Origin: Prunella strophiata
Taxonomy: Eukaryota; Chordata; Aves; Passeriformes; Prunellidae
Length of the DNA stretch: 64,000 nucleotides
Assembly: GCA_036583965.1 (NCBI GenBank)
Contig: JAZBQD010000015.1
Location: 28,494,310 to 28,558,309 of the forward strand
Direction: 5' to 3'
The notes beneath the pieces are model-generated. The model saw only the letters and a list, made by a program, of their open reading frames with translations, was not told where the DNA came from and did no database searches. Below, one piece after another: positions 1-12,838 of the stretch; the stretch's first letter is position 1, and every line of letters begins with the position of its first letter. A program made the position numbers and the translations under genes.

Positions 1-697
1 GAGAAGAATGTGTTGGTGGATGAAAAGCTGGATGTGAGCCACCAGTGTGCACCCACAGCCCAGAGAGCCAGCCATGTCCTGGGCTGCATCCAAAGAACCC
101 TGGCCAGCAGGACAAGGGAGGTGACCCTGCCCCTCTACTGCAGCCTTGTGGGACCCCAGCTCTAGTGCTGCCTGCAGCTGGGGGGCTCCTCTGCACAAAA
201 ACCCCATGGGCTTGTTGGAACAAGTCTAGAGGAGAGTCACAAAAATGCCTGGAAGGTTTGGACACCTTCCCTATGAGGAAAGGCTGAGAGAGTTGGGGCT
301 GTTCAGCTTGGACAAGACAAGACTCCAGGGAGACCTCATTGCAGCCTTTCAGTACTTAAGGGAAGGTTATAAGGGAGATGGGGACAGACATTTTAGCATG
401 GCCTGTTGTGATAGGACAAGGGTAATGATTTTAAAATAAAAGACAGTAGATTTAGACCAAATACAAGGGAGTTGGGTTTTTGTTTGTTTGTTTTGTAATG
501 CAGGTGGTGAGGCACTGGAACAGGTTGCTCAGAGAAGTTGTGGAAGACCCATTCCTGGAAATAGCCAAGGCCAGCCTGGATGGGGCTCTGAGCAACCTGG
601 TCTGGTTGAAGATTTCCCTGAACATTGCAGAAGGGGTTGGACTAGATGACCTTTAAAGCTCACTTCCAACCCAAAATGTTCTGTGATTCTATGAAAT
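1..697 (+). mobile_element. CR1 LINE, 3' portion (ORF2 tail and 3'UTR)
   Basis: This is the 3' end of a chicken-repeat-1 (CR1) non-LTR retrotransposon in + orientation, entering from beyond the left edge. The reverse-transcriptase tail region is recognisable from phrases such as the 'gatgaaaagctggatgtgag' stretch near 20 and 'gaggaaaggctgagagagtt' near 275. The 3'UTR follows, with 'ggttggactagatgac' near 635 and a short terminal 'attctatga' repeat near 690. Frames are broken, for example by a T/G-rich stretch near 475-500, so this is a dead copy. It closely resembles the element at 55,490-56,224 and probably belongs to the same subfamily. CR1 elements are usually 5'-truncated and lack a poly-A tail, as here. 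Confidence 0.9.
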
Positions 698-3600
698 GAC
701 AAATGTCATTGCATGATTAATGTGTGTGACCTTCTCATGAGATTGTTTGTGTGGAAAAGCTTGTTGAAACTATATTTTTATAACTTCTCTCCTGTACAAA
801 ACTGTGGACTTCACTGGTAAAAACTGGTACTTTCTATCAAAGCCTAGTTAGTCCTGTAGTGGATTTAATAATATTAATGCAGCTTGCCTACAATGCATGA
901 ATTTTCATTTCTTTCTCTTACTGGCTGGCATTGCTAGCAGGGTGAACAATGTGGTATAAGGAGCACTGGCTAATTGTCTTATTCTAAGAGAACCTGTTCA
1001 CTTTCTCTTATACTTAGATGAGGAAAGCTTTTGCTAAAGACTGTGCTGAGCTCTTGATACAAAATAACTGCTTAGCTATAGGATGACAGTGGAGACTGAA
1101 AAGTAAGAGCCCGGTGCAGAATGAAAGCCTTGAGTAGTAGTGTGTGAGACTCATGGCAATAGATCCAGCCCAGTGTTTAGTGTGGGCTCAGCCATAAGTA
1201 CTCTCCCCTTCAGGTTCCCAAGTCATCTTTGTAGCCTTGGGTTATTAGCCCAGTTAAAGTCTTCCTTGGCCAGTTTTTTTACTGCTTCTCTCAAAAATTC
1301 CAGCACCTGCAGTGGGGATCATGCAGCTCCCTGCACCTGAGGCACTCTGGGTAGCTCCAGGGGGAAACACAAAGCAGAAACACAGGAGAAGGGAGATGAT
1401 GAGCTCTGGGATGCTCATCCCTGAGGCAGAGGAGTGCACTTGCCTTTGTGTCAGCATTTGTGAGGAGCATTTGTGCTGAGGTTGGCACGGTGCCCTGCTT
1501 GCACCGCGGTGACCCCGCAGCAGTGCTGCTCACATGCAAAAGCCATGGGAGGAGGCCACGGGAGAACCACTGAAATAAACACCAGCAGAGAAGGATTATT
1601 GCAGCACAAAAATCTTTGTGGCTGATTTTAGCAGTGGAAGACCACAACAGCATTCTAGTTACATCCAGGAAGGAAGTGTGTCACATGCAGAGATCTTTAT
1701 GCACAGACAAGCAGTTCAGAGTGGGTAATGCATAATATAAATAGCTCCTTAAAGTCTAGGCTGGTGCAAGTTCACCTGGCCATCTATCCTAAAAATGCTT
1801 GGAAAGTTATTCTAAAAATACCACATGCAGTTGCTGTGGGATAAACTGAACTTTAAACTTCCATTATGTTCCTGTAAATGAACATTAAATTAGTGAGATG
1901 AGCACCAGTCCTCTAAAAGAAAGGAAAGAAACTCCCTTCTTTGCTCCTAAGGCTGACTAAGGCAAGACTGGAGACACATTCACACACAGAGCTGTACATA
2001 AACTGTGGAGTTTGAGTAAGGGAAATGAGATCAGTAGCAGTTGTTAGCTATGAGTCATCCCTTCACAGTTTTTTGGAGCATGGGAGTGAGCAGCATGTTC
2101 CAAGCAATATGCTCACTGGAGTAAAAAATTCAGTCACCACAGCCTATTTACATCAAAAAATATTATTGTGACTATGGCCTCCAGGGAAGAACTGAGCTGA
2201 AACCATAATGCAACTTTTGATAGCAAATAAAAGTAAATAGAATGACTGTGAGGAAAACTAATTTAATGAATGTAGTTTATTTAAATATTTATAGAAAAAA
2301 AAATTTGCTCCAGTATGCATTCTACTGAAGGCAAAATGTGGCTCTCCCCTGTTTAAATTATGAGGTGAGTAATAGTTAATTTAAACTGAAAACACTTATT
2401 ATTAGATCCTGTAGGGTTGTATTGCAATATCTAATTTCTAGATGGCTGACTTCTTTCTTCTGCATACAGAATGCAAAGCTAAGCACCCCAGCTTCCTTTG
2501 TGGTGCACCAGGGAAGAAGGAGAGGGATGCAGAAAGAAGAAACTGCATGCTTATTTGGGCTGGGCTTTTTTGTCAGCTGCAATTTATTGTGAACCTGCAG
2601 CTTTGTTCCTGCACATCACAGAGGGAAAACCTCTCTTCTAGCCTAAATTAAATCTATTTCAAGCAGTCCTTTTCCTTGCCAACATTAGTGTTTTAGTTAA
2701 GGGATGTGCTTTTGAAACAGATTGTCCAGTTGTCCCCACCTACTGCATCTGGCATTGCATGCTTGGGGTCTGTAAGCTAGATCCCTTTCAGGTTAAATTA
2801 AGCCATGAGAACCTCCAGGAGCACATTTGAAGTATGTGAAACACAAGTTCATGTTCAGTCCACTGGACCAGATGAGTTGGTCTTAAGTAACCCTCCTAAA
2901 AGGCACCAAATAGAAGTGAGGCTTTCAGCATGAGCTGTTTCATTCTGCTGTTCCTTCCTATAATGCTGCATTACTTGTGGTGCAGACAGAGCCCTTCTCT
3001 CAGGTCACTGCAGGTTGCTTGGACTGAAATGTTTTTCTGCTTCCCATTTACCACTGGCCTACAGCTAGTTCTCACCTTCACCAGCATTCAGTTGCCTCTC
3101 TGGAAATTACATGAAAAAAAAAATCTCTTTCTCTATAAAGTGCAGATCCAATATTAGCAGACAGCTGACACATAGTGAAAACAAGTCATCTGGTTATGGA
3201 AATAAAAGTGAGAACCAGCACTTCATTGATTTGTAGGAAAAACATCTTAAAAGGTTCAATATAGATCTGCTTCACATCTCCTTAGGGGCATAATCATTCA
3301 TACTTTGAACTCTCCTGAAAACCTGGTAACACAGCTGCACGTGAGAGAGCAGATTTCTGGCAAATCCCAGCTACCCTGCATCAGTCCAGGCAGGAGTTTC
3401 TCAGATACCTGGATGTGATTGTCCACGATGTGATTAGCACTGCTAATATGCTGCTAACTGAATGCCTGCCTAGCTCAGAGGATCAGGGTGTGTGGGGGAT
3501 TTGTGCCTCAGGGCACTGCTATTGTCCCAGCTATCATTTCCCACGTGAAGAATCATGCTCAGTGGGATGGAGAGGGAGAGCCTTTGCTGGGAGCCCACCC

Positions 3601-5707
3601 TGTGGGTGTGCAGGGCAGAGGGTGCCCCTCCTGCAGGTGCTGCAGAGCAGAACCTGATTTCACAGACTTGGGCACTTTGGTGTTAGGCTGAGCTCTCTCC
3701 ACTGCCAAGGCAGAGCTACATGCTCTGAATCAACACTTTAGGTGTTTACAACAGGATAAACAGGCAAAAAAATGGAAGCAGCTCCTGAAATTAGGAATTT
3801 CCAAACATAAGCAGAGCTATAGAGGTGGAGCAGGTTGCAATGAACATAATTTCAGGGCAGCTGAATTTTCCGAACTGAAACCTCTTTGAACTCACTGCAT
3901 TTTAGCAACATGGGGGAAGTACAGAATAATTAGTGTGCAGCAATACAAGCTTCTGCCCATTCAAATAATTTTTCATTGTAAAATTTATCATGAGTACTGT
4001 CCTTTGATTATCATTCACACAAGTGATTTAAAGCCTATCTTACTGCTCTAGTAGAGGCTATTTAAATTTGAAATCAAATAACCTACTATAGGCAAAAGGC
4101 AGAGACCTAATTTAGAACAGTAGGTAATCTATGTAGGATTTCTCCAAGTCAAATGGAAAGAGAAAAACAACCTCTGAAGGCCATGACAGCTCAAAATGGT
4201 AGGAACTTACATAATACATTGCATATAAGTGTACCAGGAGCTAAAACCTGGCCTGATGGAACGAGTTGTAAATGCTGAAGAAAGCACACTGGCTGCTGAA
4301 AACATATTAGAGGCTGGAAGCCAGGAAAAAATAAGGAAAAGTTATGGAGAGAGCTGTCCTGGGACAGATCTCCTGGAGACAGAAAATTTGGGCAAGCAGA
4401 GCTGAGAGGAAAAGCTGTCTTGAAAGGAGGGAGCAGCACAACAGTGTGCTATTCATTTCCAGGTTGTTTTGGGACATAGGCATGCATGCACTTCCCTGTA
4501 AATAAACAGGGCTGCACAACCAAGAATAACCTTACCCATACAATCTTCTCCTCTTGCTAGAAATAAGCCCACAGTGCCACTGAGTATTGGCTGACTGAAA
4601 CAAAGCAGTCATACCATAGGAGCAGGTTTGGACAGCCAGCTCCTGCTGCATCAGCTGTTCTGTTGTACCTGGCCCTTCATGCCAGGAATGCAGATGGAGG
4701 AGGGTCCCATGTCCCTGGGAAGTGACATGTCTGGTGGACCAACCCACCTCTGATCAGCATCTTAGCTCTGAAAAAGGTGGCTTTTGGTTGCATATTGGAC
4801 ATGCAATCAGACAATCTGGCCCAGGACTGTCCTCGGTGAGCAGGAAGCAGCAAAGCAGCACAGTGTGAGAAGCTGCACTGTGGCTACAGGGTCAGCTGAG
4901 CACTCTGACAGTGCTTCTGAAGCCAAGTGTGTATTCCTGCAGTGTCACTGATCTAAAGGAACATCTCAGTTTTAAAGCCTTGGAGCATAGCCAACAGGGA
5001 AACTTTCTGTGACAATGATCCTCCTGTAGCTCCTCACAGATGACACATTTCCCTGGGCAGGCAGGATGCTGGAGGTGTAGTCCTAAACATTACTTTCAGC
5101 AAACCATGGGAGATACACAGAATTACCTGTGGAAGACTGAGTTTGTTTGGGTTGATTTGTTATGGTGCCTGGCATTTAACATATTTTACAACATATTTTA
5201 CAATGGCTTTTTGCAACAGAAGGATGAGAACAGAAATCTAGCTAATTTAGGAGCAAGCTTGCTGAATTTGTGCAGGGACATGGATGATGTGGTTGCTGTA
5301 ATAGCAAAGGATAAAGCCTGTATAAAGCACCCCTGTGATCCTCCTGCTGCAGTGTCTTTGAGGCTAAGCTTTCTGGCAGTTTACATGGTCTTGTCCTTTA
5401 ATGTCACCTGGAGATCCCTATTTTCAGGTGCCACAACACACCTGTTGTGTAATACAACTTCATGGCACAGGCAGGGCTCTCACACAGGCATCACCTTGTT
5501 ACTTCACAAGAAGCAGAACCCACTAAAAGTATGGTAGGGACCTAAGGGGGTGTTTCCTGAGCATTGAAGGAGAACCTCTCACCAAGGTCATTTTGGAACA
5601 GCTGTGAGATGTGCTCCCTCAAACTTACCTCAGTCCTGTGCACTGAGAACTGTGCAGTGAGCGAGACTGTATCACCTGTAATCCCTGCAGCTCATGCCTC
5701 CTCCATG
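698..5707. other. Intergenic-like DNA, no gene recognised
   Basis: Unique AT-leaning sequence. Open frames here are short (up to about 165 codons), have no recognisable domain and lack convincing splice context. Nothing is annotated apart from a small direct repeat at 5179-5202. Confidence 0.6.
5179..5202. repeat. Two-copy 12-bp direct repeat
   Basis: The 12-mer ACATATTTTACA occurs twice head to tail. It looks like a simple local duplication with no evident function. Confidence 0.8.
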
Positions 5708-6175
5708 GCTACCTGTTGTATTGCACTAAGTAGTTATTTAGTTGATAATTGTTTTTGCACTGGGTGTTTGGGCCATTTGCACTGTTATGTAATCTGTATC
5801 CTGTCATATCACATGGTTTGTCCCATTTTCTCCTTTCCCCCACCCCAGGCCCTGGTGGGCAGTGGTTAATCCCGGGTTCACCCCTCCCCTCGCCCCTTCC
5901 CCCTTGTATCCCACTGCCTGTGGTCCCCTTCTTCCACCCCCCTTTCCCTGGCCTTAAAACCCCCTGCACAGGTGAGCTCACTCTCTTTTTCACCTGGGAA
6001 GCCTTGTGGATAGTCTGGTGGCTCCTACCAAGGAAATAAAGCAGGACTTTGTTCCCAAGAGGAAAAGAGCGCCTTTCATCTCTTACTTTTGTCTCATGTG
6101 AGACTGATCAGGGCTAAGGTCCAGAGCCAGCTGGATTGGACTGGACCAGCCTTGCAGGTCAATCTTACAGTTACC
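5708..6175 (+). mobile_element. Solo LTR of an endogenous retrovirus, with probable target-site duplication
   Basis: The LTR proper is 5714-6169 (456 bp). It starts TGTTGTATTG and ends AATCTTACA, which are the TG...CA termini expected of a retroviral LTR. The flanking hexamers GCTACC (5708-5713) and GTTACC (6170-6175) differ at one base and fit an aged 6-bp target-site duplication. A pyrimidine-rich stretch with C runs occupies about 5825-5950, followed by a weak TTAAAA near 5953. An AATAAA signal sits at 6035-6040, giving + orientation. No gag, pol or env sequence lies on either side, so this is a recombined solo LTR. It is unrelated to the three-copy LTR family elsewhere in the window. Confidence 0.7.
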
Positions 6176-6536
6176 AAACACTGCAGCTCTTTCCTTGCTT
6201 AAAAACTCCAACTCTGATAACTGAACCCCCAAATGTAGTTTTCCTGACAGATAGCTGCTGTACAGATTTGGGCTGTGTCACTGCTTGGTGCTGACACCAA
6301 CCACCCAGCTCCCTGGATGACGAGCTCCGTGTGTGTTTACAGGAGTTTAACACCATTTGATTCCTCTGCATCTGCCACATACTGAGGCTTGTGCCAGCTT
6401 AGCAGCTCCCTCCACTGGCTCTGCCCATTCCCTGCCCAGCATGGGAAGCAGGTCTGGCTCACCCCTTGTTTTTGTACAAGCACCAGCAGAGCTGTGAATG
6501 CACATTCCCAAGGGCACTGTGCACCAGCAAAGGAAA
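6176..6536. other. Intergenic-like DNA, nothing recognised
   Basis: Unique sequence between the solo LTR and the next CR1 tail. I see no coding or structural feature. Confidence 0.5.
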
Positions 6537-6867
6537 CTTCTTGAAGGGAGGTTGTAGACAGGTGGGGTTGGTCTCTTCCACCAGGCAGCAATGACAGAAC
6601 CAGAGGACGCAGTCTCAAGCTACGTCAGGGAAGGTGTAGGTTGGATATTAAGGAAAAAATTTTCACCGAAAGAATAATAAAGAACTGGAGTGCTCTTCCC
6701 AGAGAGGTGGTGGAATCACCATCTCTGGACATGTTTAAAAAAAGGCTGGACATGGCACTTGGTGCTATAGTCCAGATTGTGAGTTGAGGTGTTAGGACAT
6801 AGGTTGGACTAGATGATCTTAGAGGTCTCTTCCAACCTCATTATTCTGTGATTCTGTGATTCTGTGA
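6537..6867 (+). mobile_element. CR1 LINE 3' end
   Basis: A 5'-truncated CR1 tail in + orientation. It contains the characteristic 'gaaggagg-like ... ggtctcttccaccaggcagc' block near 6560 and 'ggttggatattaaggaaaaa' near 6635. The terminal 'ggttggactagatgatctta' near 6803 is followed by three ATTCTGTG repeats at the extreme 3' end. This is a different CR1 subfamily from the copy at 1-697 and is noncoding. Confidence 0.92.
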
Positions 6868-7902
6868 AACAGTAGAAGGGCACTTGGCTGTGGGATGTGG
6901 ACCCTACCTACTCCTGCTGCTCCAATCCCTGTTTTTGCCTCATGGCTCTGTCCCCCATCCCAAGATGGGATGTTGGATAATTCCCATGGGATCCATGTGC
7001 AGCTGTGTCACTCCCAGGCTGGGCACTCCCACCTAGGGCTGTGGGCACACATCAGAAATTCAGTTCAGGATGGGTTGCACTAGGATGACAAGTTAAAAGT
7101 CTTGGAGACAAACAAAGCAGGACCCTTGGGGGTCCATGATCAGCCATGCTACATCCACTAAAAAGTCCCTGCCTCCCACCAGGGGCTGTCTTTGGCTACT
7201 TTCCATCCTGATCCTGCATTTCTGCACAGCAGCTTTTGAAAGCAGGTACCAAGGCTGGTATTGCTGCCTTTCATGTGGACTTTAAGGGAATTTCAGGGGC
7301 TGCAGTTTGAGCACAGTCTGCCAAGCAAGTGGTCAAGGCATCAAGGGACCAGTTGGGACAGCCCTTGCAGAATGTTTTCCTGCCTGCTCTGTTGTCCTCA
7401 CACCTGCCAAGGTGGCACAGTGCCTGCCAGCCTGCTGCCAACCCCCTGCCACTGAGAGCCCAGCCAGTGTTACTGCCACGGGACACCCACTTCTTGCTAC
7501 ATATTCACTCTCTCCTTTATGGAGGTGTCTGCAATATGCTCACACTGTGGTCTCTCTGGTCAAAGTCTTGTGTGCTTAGAAAATAAATACCCAACAAATT
7601 CTTTGAGCACCCCTGGGAGCATTTATCCAGAACTAGAGATGGTGAGGGGAACTATGCCATACCAAAACTGTACTGCACACATACTTTGTCCTGCTCATAC
7701 CTGTACCACATTCCTTTGAATGCCTGAGATAAGATCTTGTCCCATGTGGGAAATCTGGAGCATCCTGATTTGTACAGACTCCAATTTAGGCTGAACCTCT
7801 GAGGTGGATGACCTCTGTAGCTGACAGGTAGGTCACACAAATGCATTCAGGTTTTGTGGTCACTGCAATGGAACTCCAGGGCAGCTCCTTGCCAGTATGT
7901 GT
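6868..7902. other. Intergenic-like DNA, nothing recognised
   Basis: Unique sequence. Overlapping open frames near 7,261-7,590 (up to 90 codons) have no recognisable domain and occur in several frames at once, so I do not call a gene. Confidence 0.5.
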
Positions 7903-8530
7903 TGTCAGAACCCAGGACATCCCTCTGGCTGCCCTGGATGGCTTGAGCCCCTGGCAGGGGGCTCAAAGGCCTTGGCACAGAGCCCAAGACCCCTGTGCCT
8001 TTGATTTTGAGCCATGGAAAAAATTACCAACCTTATATGAAGAGTTACAAACCACAAAAATTAAGTAGAGTAATAATAAGTTTATCACAAGGTGAAAATG
8101 TAGAATTTTGGGGTTTTTTAGAATAAGGGTTCAGGGGTCAGGATGGAGGAATTTGGGCGTGTTCTGTCCTTCTTTCTCCTTCTTCACAGCCTCCATCTTC
8201 TGGGTGATGGTGGCACTTTTGGATTGGTTTAGAGTAGAGTTGGACTTCTGTAACATAGGTGATAGGTATTGGAAAATAACTGTAAATAATGTACATGTAG
8301 TTTCTAGTATAAAAAGATAACACAGCCTTGGAGGTGGGCAGTGTGCCTCAGACTGACCTGCTGAACAAACCTTGGTGGGTCAGGAAAAGAATGTAACAGA
8401 TAAGGAAAAATAAACAACCTTGGAGACCACAAATGAAGAGTCCTGACTCCTCCTTCAGTTCTCGGGCTGGGACACAGAGACTCTCCAACACATCTCGGGG
8501 TCTCTCGAGAGCACGTGGGAGACCCGGACA
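7903..8530 (+). mobile_element. Solo LTR, family 1 copy A
   Basis: First of three related LTR copies in the window. It begins TGTCAGAACCCAGGACATCC. A TATA box (TATAAAAAG) lies at 8308-8316 and an AATAAA signal at 8409-8414, about 100 bp apart, as in a short R region. It ends near GGACA at 8530. The flanks TGTGT (5') and AGTGT (3') match at 4 of 5 bases and may be a decayed target duplication. No internal retroviral coding sequence is attached. Family identity rests on alignment by eye with the copies at 16,730 and 39,253. Confidence 0.75.
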
Positions 8531-11500
8531 AGTGTAGGGGCATTACCTTTATCCCCCCTGTGTTTCTGTAAGGACTTGGTGCACAGTGCCCACCTGTGCA
8601 TCTCTCCATGTGTGTGGCACGAATAAGTCACAGCCTTGGAGGAGATGACACCTGAAGGGCCTTGCAGGGCAACTTGCAAAGCCTTATGAGAAAAGTGTCA
8701 CTCCAAAGAGCACGGGGTTTGCCCAGGAGCTGCAGCTCAGTGCTTCTGCAGTGGCACCCTCTGGTTGACCTCCCAGAGCACTGCAGATATGAGTCATGAT
8801 TGCTCACAACACCAGTCAGTCAGCAGGGGCATTCCTTAGGTGTACTTTCACTTGCTGTGCCAAGTTACTCCTCTGCAGAACTACCAAGGTCTTGGCACTC
8901 AGAAAACACGAAGAAATTTAAAGCTTTGTTCAAACATACAGGACAAAGCTATGCATGCTAATGTTCACATGGCTCAGGCTGTTTCAGGGGTGACTGTGCA
9001 TGCCATATGCTGGGTATAAGCTCTCTTGACAAGCCCCAGCAAAATGTATTTTAGTTTCAGGCTCAGCAAACTGTTACTGACATAATTCAGTCAAAATACA
9101 ACATGCTCTAAAGGAAAATCATCACTGCCTGCTCACTTTCAGGGTAACACCCCTTGCCATTTGGCCACGAGTTGGTTATCTTGGGAAAACCCCAGATGTT
9201 TCAAAGAAAACTAAAAGTCATGCCCACATGATATAATGACTTTCAGAGAGATTGCCTGGGAGGTTTTACCTGGCTCTTGCCCATGGTAGTTCATCTCAAG
9301 ACCAGATGTCCTTTTTCCCCACAGATGTCTCCAGGGCAGCTACTTTCCAGACCTTTCTTTCCTTAACTGTATCCCTGTAGTTAGAGCTGTAAAAGCCAGG
9401 TGGGTCAAATTCCTATGGTCAGACATTGCCAGAGTGACTTTCAACTTTGTGCTTTACTGGCCCCCTACAAGTCCAAGAGGGAAGAGTTCTTAGTTACAAC
9501 CTCTTGTCTGCTGGAGGTGGGATGGACTCTTACACCAGCAGCACAACTGTCCAAGCCTGCTTCACCACCTGGAAGGCAGACAAATAAAAGGGGGGGTAGG
9601 AGAAGGAGCCAGGACACACATATTTAAAGAGGATCTTTGATATAAATGAGCCCTGAGGAAGCAGATCTGTTTGAATATAGTTGGAGGAGGTCCTATTTTC
9701 TACAGGGTCCTCTATGGAGACCCACTGACCATTCAGATTGTGTCCACAAGGACAGTGATAGTGTTTGCTGCTCCATAAAGACCTCTGGTGTGTGCAGAAA
9801 TGAATCTCCTGTTTTTGACATAAATGGAACCCATTTTTAACACCCTGCTTAATGGTACATTTATGGCAAAAGAATTGCTGTAGCAGAGGATACAAAATGC
9901 TGTATTTAGAGACAGACTTGCCTATCAGTTGGAGGTCTCTAAGTAATGAAACTGTCACCTTAGACCCTCATCCCTCAGGAAAATGGGCAGCTGTACCAAG
10001 CCTGCAGACAAGAAGTGGTGATTAGACCAGCTCTTGCCAGGCAGGCCTAGATAAAGAGTTCTTCCATCAGCTTCACATCACTGGCTTAGGCTTGAGAGGA
10101 GAAGGAGAGAGGAAATCTGCCCATCCTAACAGAAAGTGCTGATGTCCTGGCTGTGACACCATTTGCTTCAAAAAAGGGATAGAAAGCAAAACCATAGGGA
10201 CATCTGAGTTAGTGGATGCAGCTCCATCATTGTTGGTGATTGTTATGTCACAGTTTTACCAGAAAGAGATATGAGCTTTACCCCAAATCCACTGAGGTCA
10301 CAAATTATTTTTGGCTTCATTATAGGAAAATCCCTTTTTGAGCAGTAGGTTGCAACTTGCATATACCATGTAATGAGTAAAGACCCAAAAATCTCCCTGT
10401 GTGTTGCAAGCAATGCTGAAATTCCAATTAGTAAGTGATAGGTAAGGAGACTGAAAATGCACTTTAGTTGACAACAAATGTTAATTCTCAGTTCCACAGT
10501 TAGCACTATGAGTGACAGCAGTGACACGAGGAACAGATTGAATATAAATGGAACATGACCAACAGCAACATTTGAAGTGGCTTCTAAAAATGGGAACAGG
10601 AACTACAGAAGGTCAAGTGAAAAAGCTCAGTACTTTCCTGATGATGTATTACTACCATGTAAAATGGGCTTAAGCCACAAAAAATGTCAAGTGTGCAAAG
10701 CACAGGCAAGCCTTCTGTTGACCTCTCAGCTGAAACAAAGGTCTCATTTAGGCAGAAAGAATTTCTGTCAAAACAAACTCCTCCAGTGTTACCTATCTTC
10801 CTGGGCATCTTTAATGGCCTTGGATTTCTAAACACAGGCCAGGAGGCTGTGTAGCACAAGGAGAACTGTGTTCACCAGAAAGGGAGTGAAGCATCATTCT
10901 GACAAAGCTCCCACCATGCTGCAGGACCAAGAGAGAAGATGCCTTCTCCTCCTGTAACTTTACAGGCAATCCATTGACTGAGGAACCTAGAGATAGTCCA
11001 ACTACACTATGATCATCCAGGACAGTAAATGATCCTCACTACTCATTCACTGGAATCCTGCTTGTGCTTTGGTAGTGATGAAGAGGATAATCCTGCAGCT
11101 TTGAGGGTCATTTAGTCCAACCTGGTGAAAATGCTGCCTCCTTCTGTTCTTAGCCTTCATGTAGCTCAGCTCCAAATAATTTAGTTTTATTTAGAGGCAA
11201 ACAGGAGGAGCCTCATCAGAGGTTACTTAGCTCTGAGCTGTCACCTGCACCCCCTGCCTTATCACCCATAAAACAATCCACCACAAGCACTGTAGGCTTT
11301 GGGGCAAACAAGAGTGTTATTCCAGGTTCTGCTGCTGATCCTTGCTATCTTGGCACAGAGAAGCCCTCTCTCCTCCCTGTTTTGACAAAGTCTTATTTCA
11401 CATGCAGCAATGACAATTGTGAAAATATTGTGCTGGAATTCTGGACAGGCAGCTCCAAGCAAAGAGACATTTTGAGACTGTCCTGCCTGCTCCCCATGGG

Positions 11501-11604
11501 TATGCATGCAGCCCACTCAGCTCTGGAAAATCTGCAGGGAACTTTGCTCTGTGGCCACTCTTCCCACTCCTCACCTGAGGGCTCTCACCCACATCTCACT
11601 TGGG
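8531..11604. other. Intergenic-like DNA, nothing firmly recognised
   Basis: No supported gene. A phrase near 11,105-11,130 (GGTCATTTAGTCCAACC) resembles a CR1 tail on the - strand but is too short and degraded to call. Confidence 0.5.
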
Positions 11605-11690
11605 AATCACAGAATCACATAAAGGATAAGGTTGGAAGGGACCACAGTGGTCACTTCTGGTCCAGCCTCCCTCAAGCAGAGTAATCCTAG
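11605..11690 (-). mobile_element. CR1 LINE, short 3'-terminal fragment
   Basis: Reverse-complement CR1 3' end. It starts with AATCACAGAATCACAT, the inverted terminal repeat of CR1, continues with 'aaggttggaagggaccac' and then 'ccagcctccctcaagcag'. Only the last 80-90 bp of the element are present. Confidence 0.8.
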
Positions 11691-12816
11691 AGAAATATTA
11701 ACAGAATGGAAATGTTAAATCAGGATGGAAGGGAATGCAGATCAGCCAACACTGTCTTTATCTACTGTCCAAAAGGGGTTGAATCTGACAACCCTTAGAA
11801 GCATGGAAAACACAAGTAATGGATAACTTTATATTTTCCAGATATTCCAACACACGCTCAATAAATGTCAGCTGCACAATAAAAAGGCACAGTGCTGTGT
11901 ATTTGTAGCTAGATTTGGAAGTGAAGTGAAATCCAATCATTGTTACTCCAAAAAGGGTAGTCTTATTGACACTACTCTTTTTGACTTACCACAAGAAATG
12001 AAAAATGGAAAGATTGAACTGTTCAGGACACCCTCCAGACACAGTACAAGTGGAACACATTTGTTGGGCACAGCATTTCAAGTGTTTAATCTCTTTTATT
12101 CTTGATTTGAACTGCCAGCAATGAAATGTGAGACTGGGCTCTGAGAAGCAAAGATCAGGAAAAACCTTGCACAGTAAAGTGATGATAAATGGAGTAGAAA
12201 TGGATAATAAATCACAATGGATTACCAGCAAGAATAATGCATGAGACCCAGTGACTATCAAATTATGTGAAGCCATTTGCTGTGAAGCAATTACCTCCCA
12301 CAGCATTTCCGACTCTCGCAGTAAGTGGCCAGCTCTATTGATTCAAGATATGTTTGTAATGTCAGGAGCTAAAAAAAGTGTTTCCATGCCTTGGGAAGGT
12401 GATTTTTGTTAATGCATTACTAGCAGGTACTGCCACAGAATATGGGACAAAGCAACAAGAACACTGATGAACGCCAGGGCAAGGTTTACCACAATTGTGT
12501 TACTGGTACAAAAATGCTGAAGAATATGCTGACCATGCTGATTAATTTATTTCCAGTTGTTACTTTAGTTTTAGTCTCAGACTTGCTATTGCCTTCAGTT
12601 GAATAATTTTAAACTGTTTTCTTCAGGTAGAATTTTAGAGGGGTATCTCTGCACTTCTATATTTATGAAATGTTAACCTGTGCTAAAAGGATGAGTCACT
12701 ATAAAACAACTGTTTGCCAAAAAAACCACTAAATAAATAGTAAATAAATGCAAAACTATCACCTGAGAAAAATTTACCAAGTAATCTGCTTGTGTGAGAG
12801 TATTAGCTAGCAGCTT

Positions 12817-12838
12817 AAAAAAAAAAAAAAAAAAAAAA
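12817..12838. repeat. Poly-A tract (22 A)
   Basis: An uninterrupted run of 22 adenines. No recognisable retroposed gene lies immediately upstream, so it is listed as a simple repeat. Confidence 0.9.

Noticed and set aside
11100..11135. Possible CR1 3' fragment on the minus strand
   Set aside because: Only about 20 bases resemble the CR1 terminus, which is too little to distinguish from chance.
12817..12838. Poly-A tract as the tail of a processed pseudogene
   Set aside because: No recognisable retrocopied coding sequence or target-site duplication was seen next to it.
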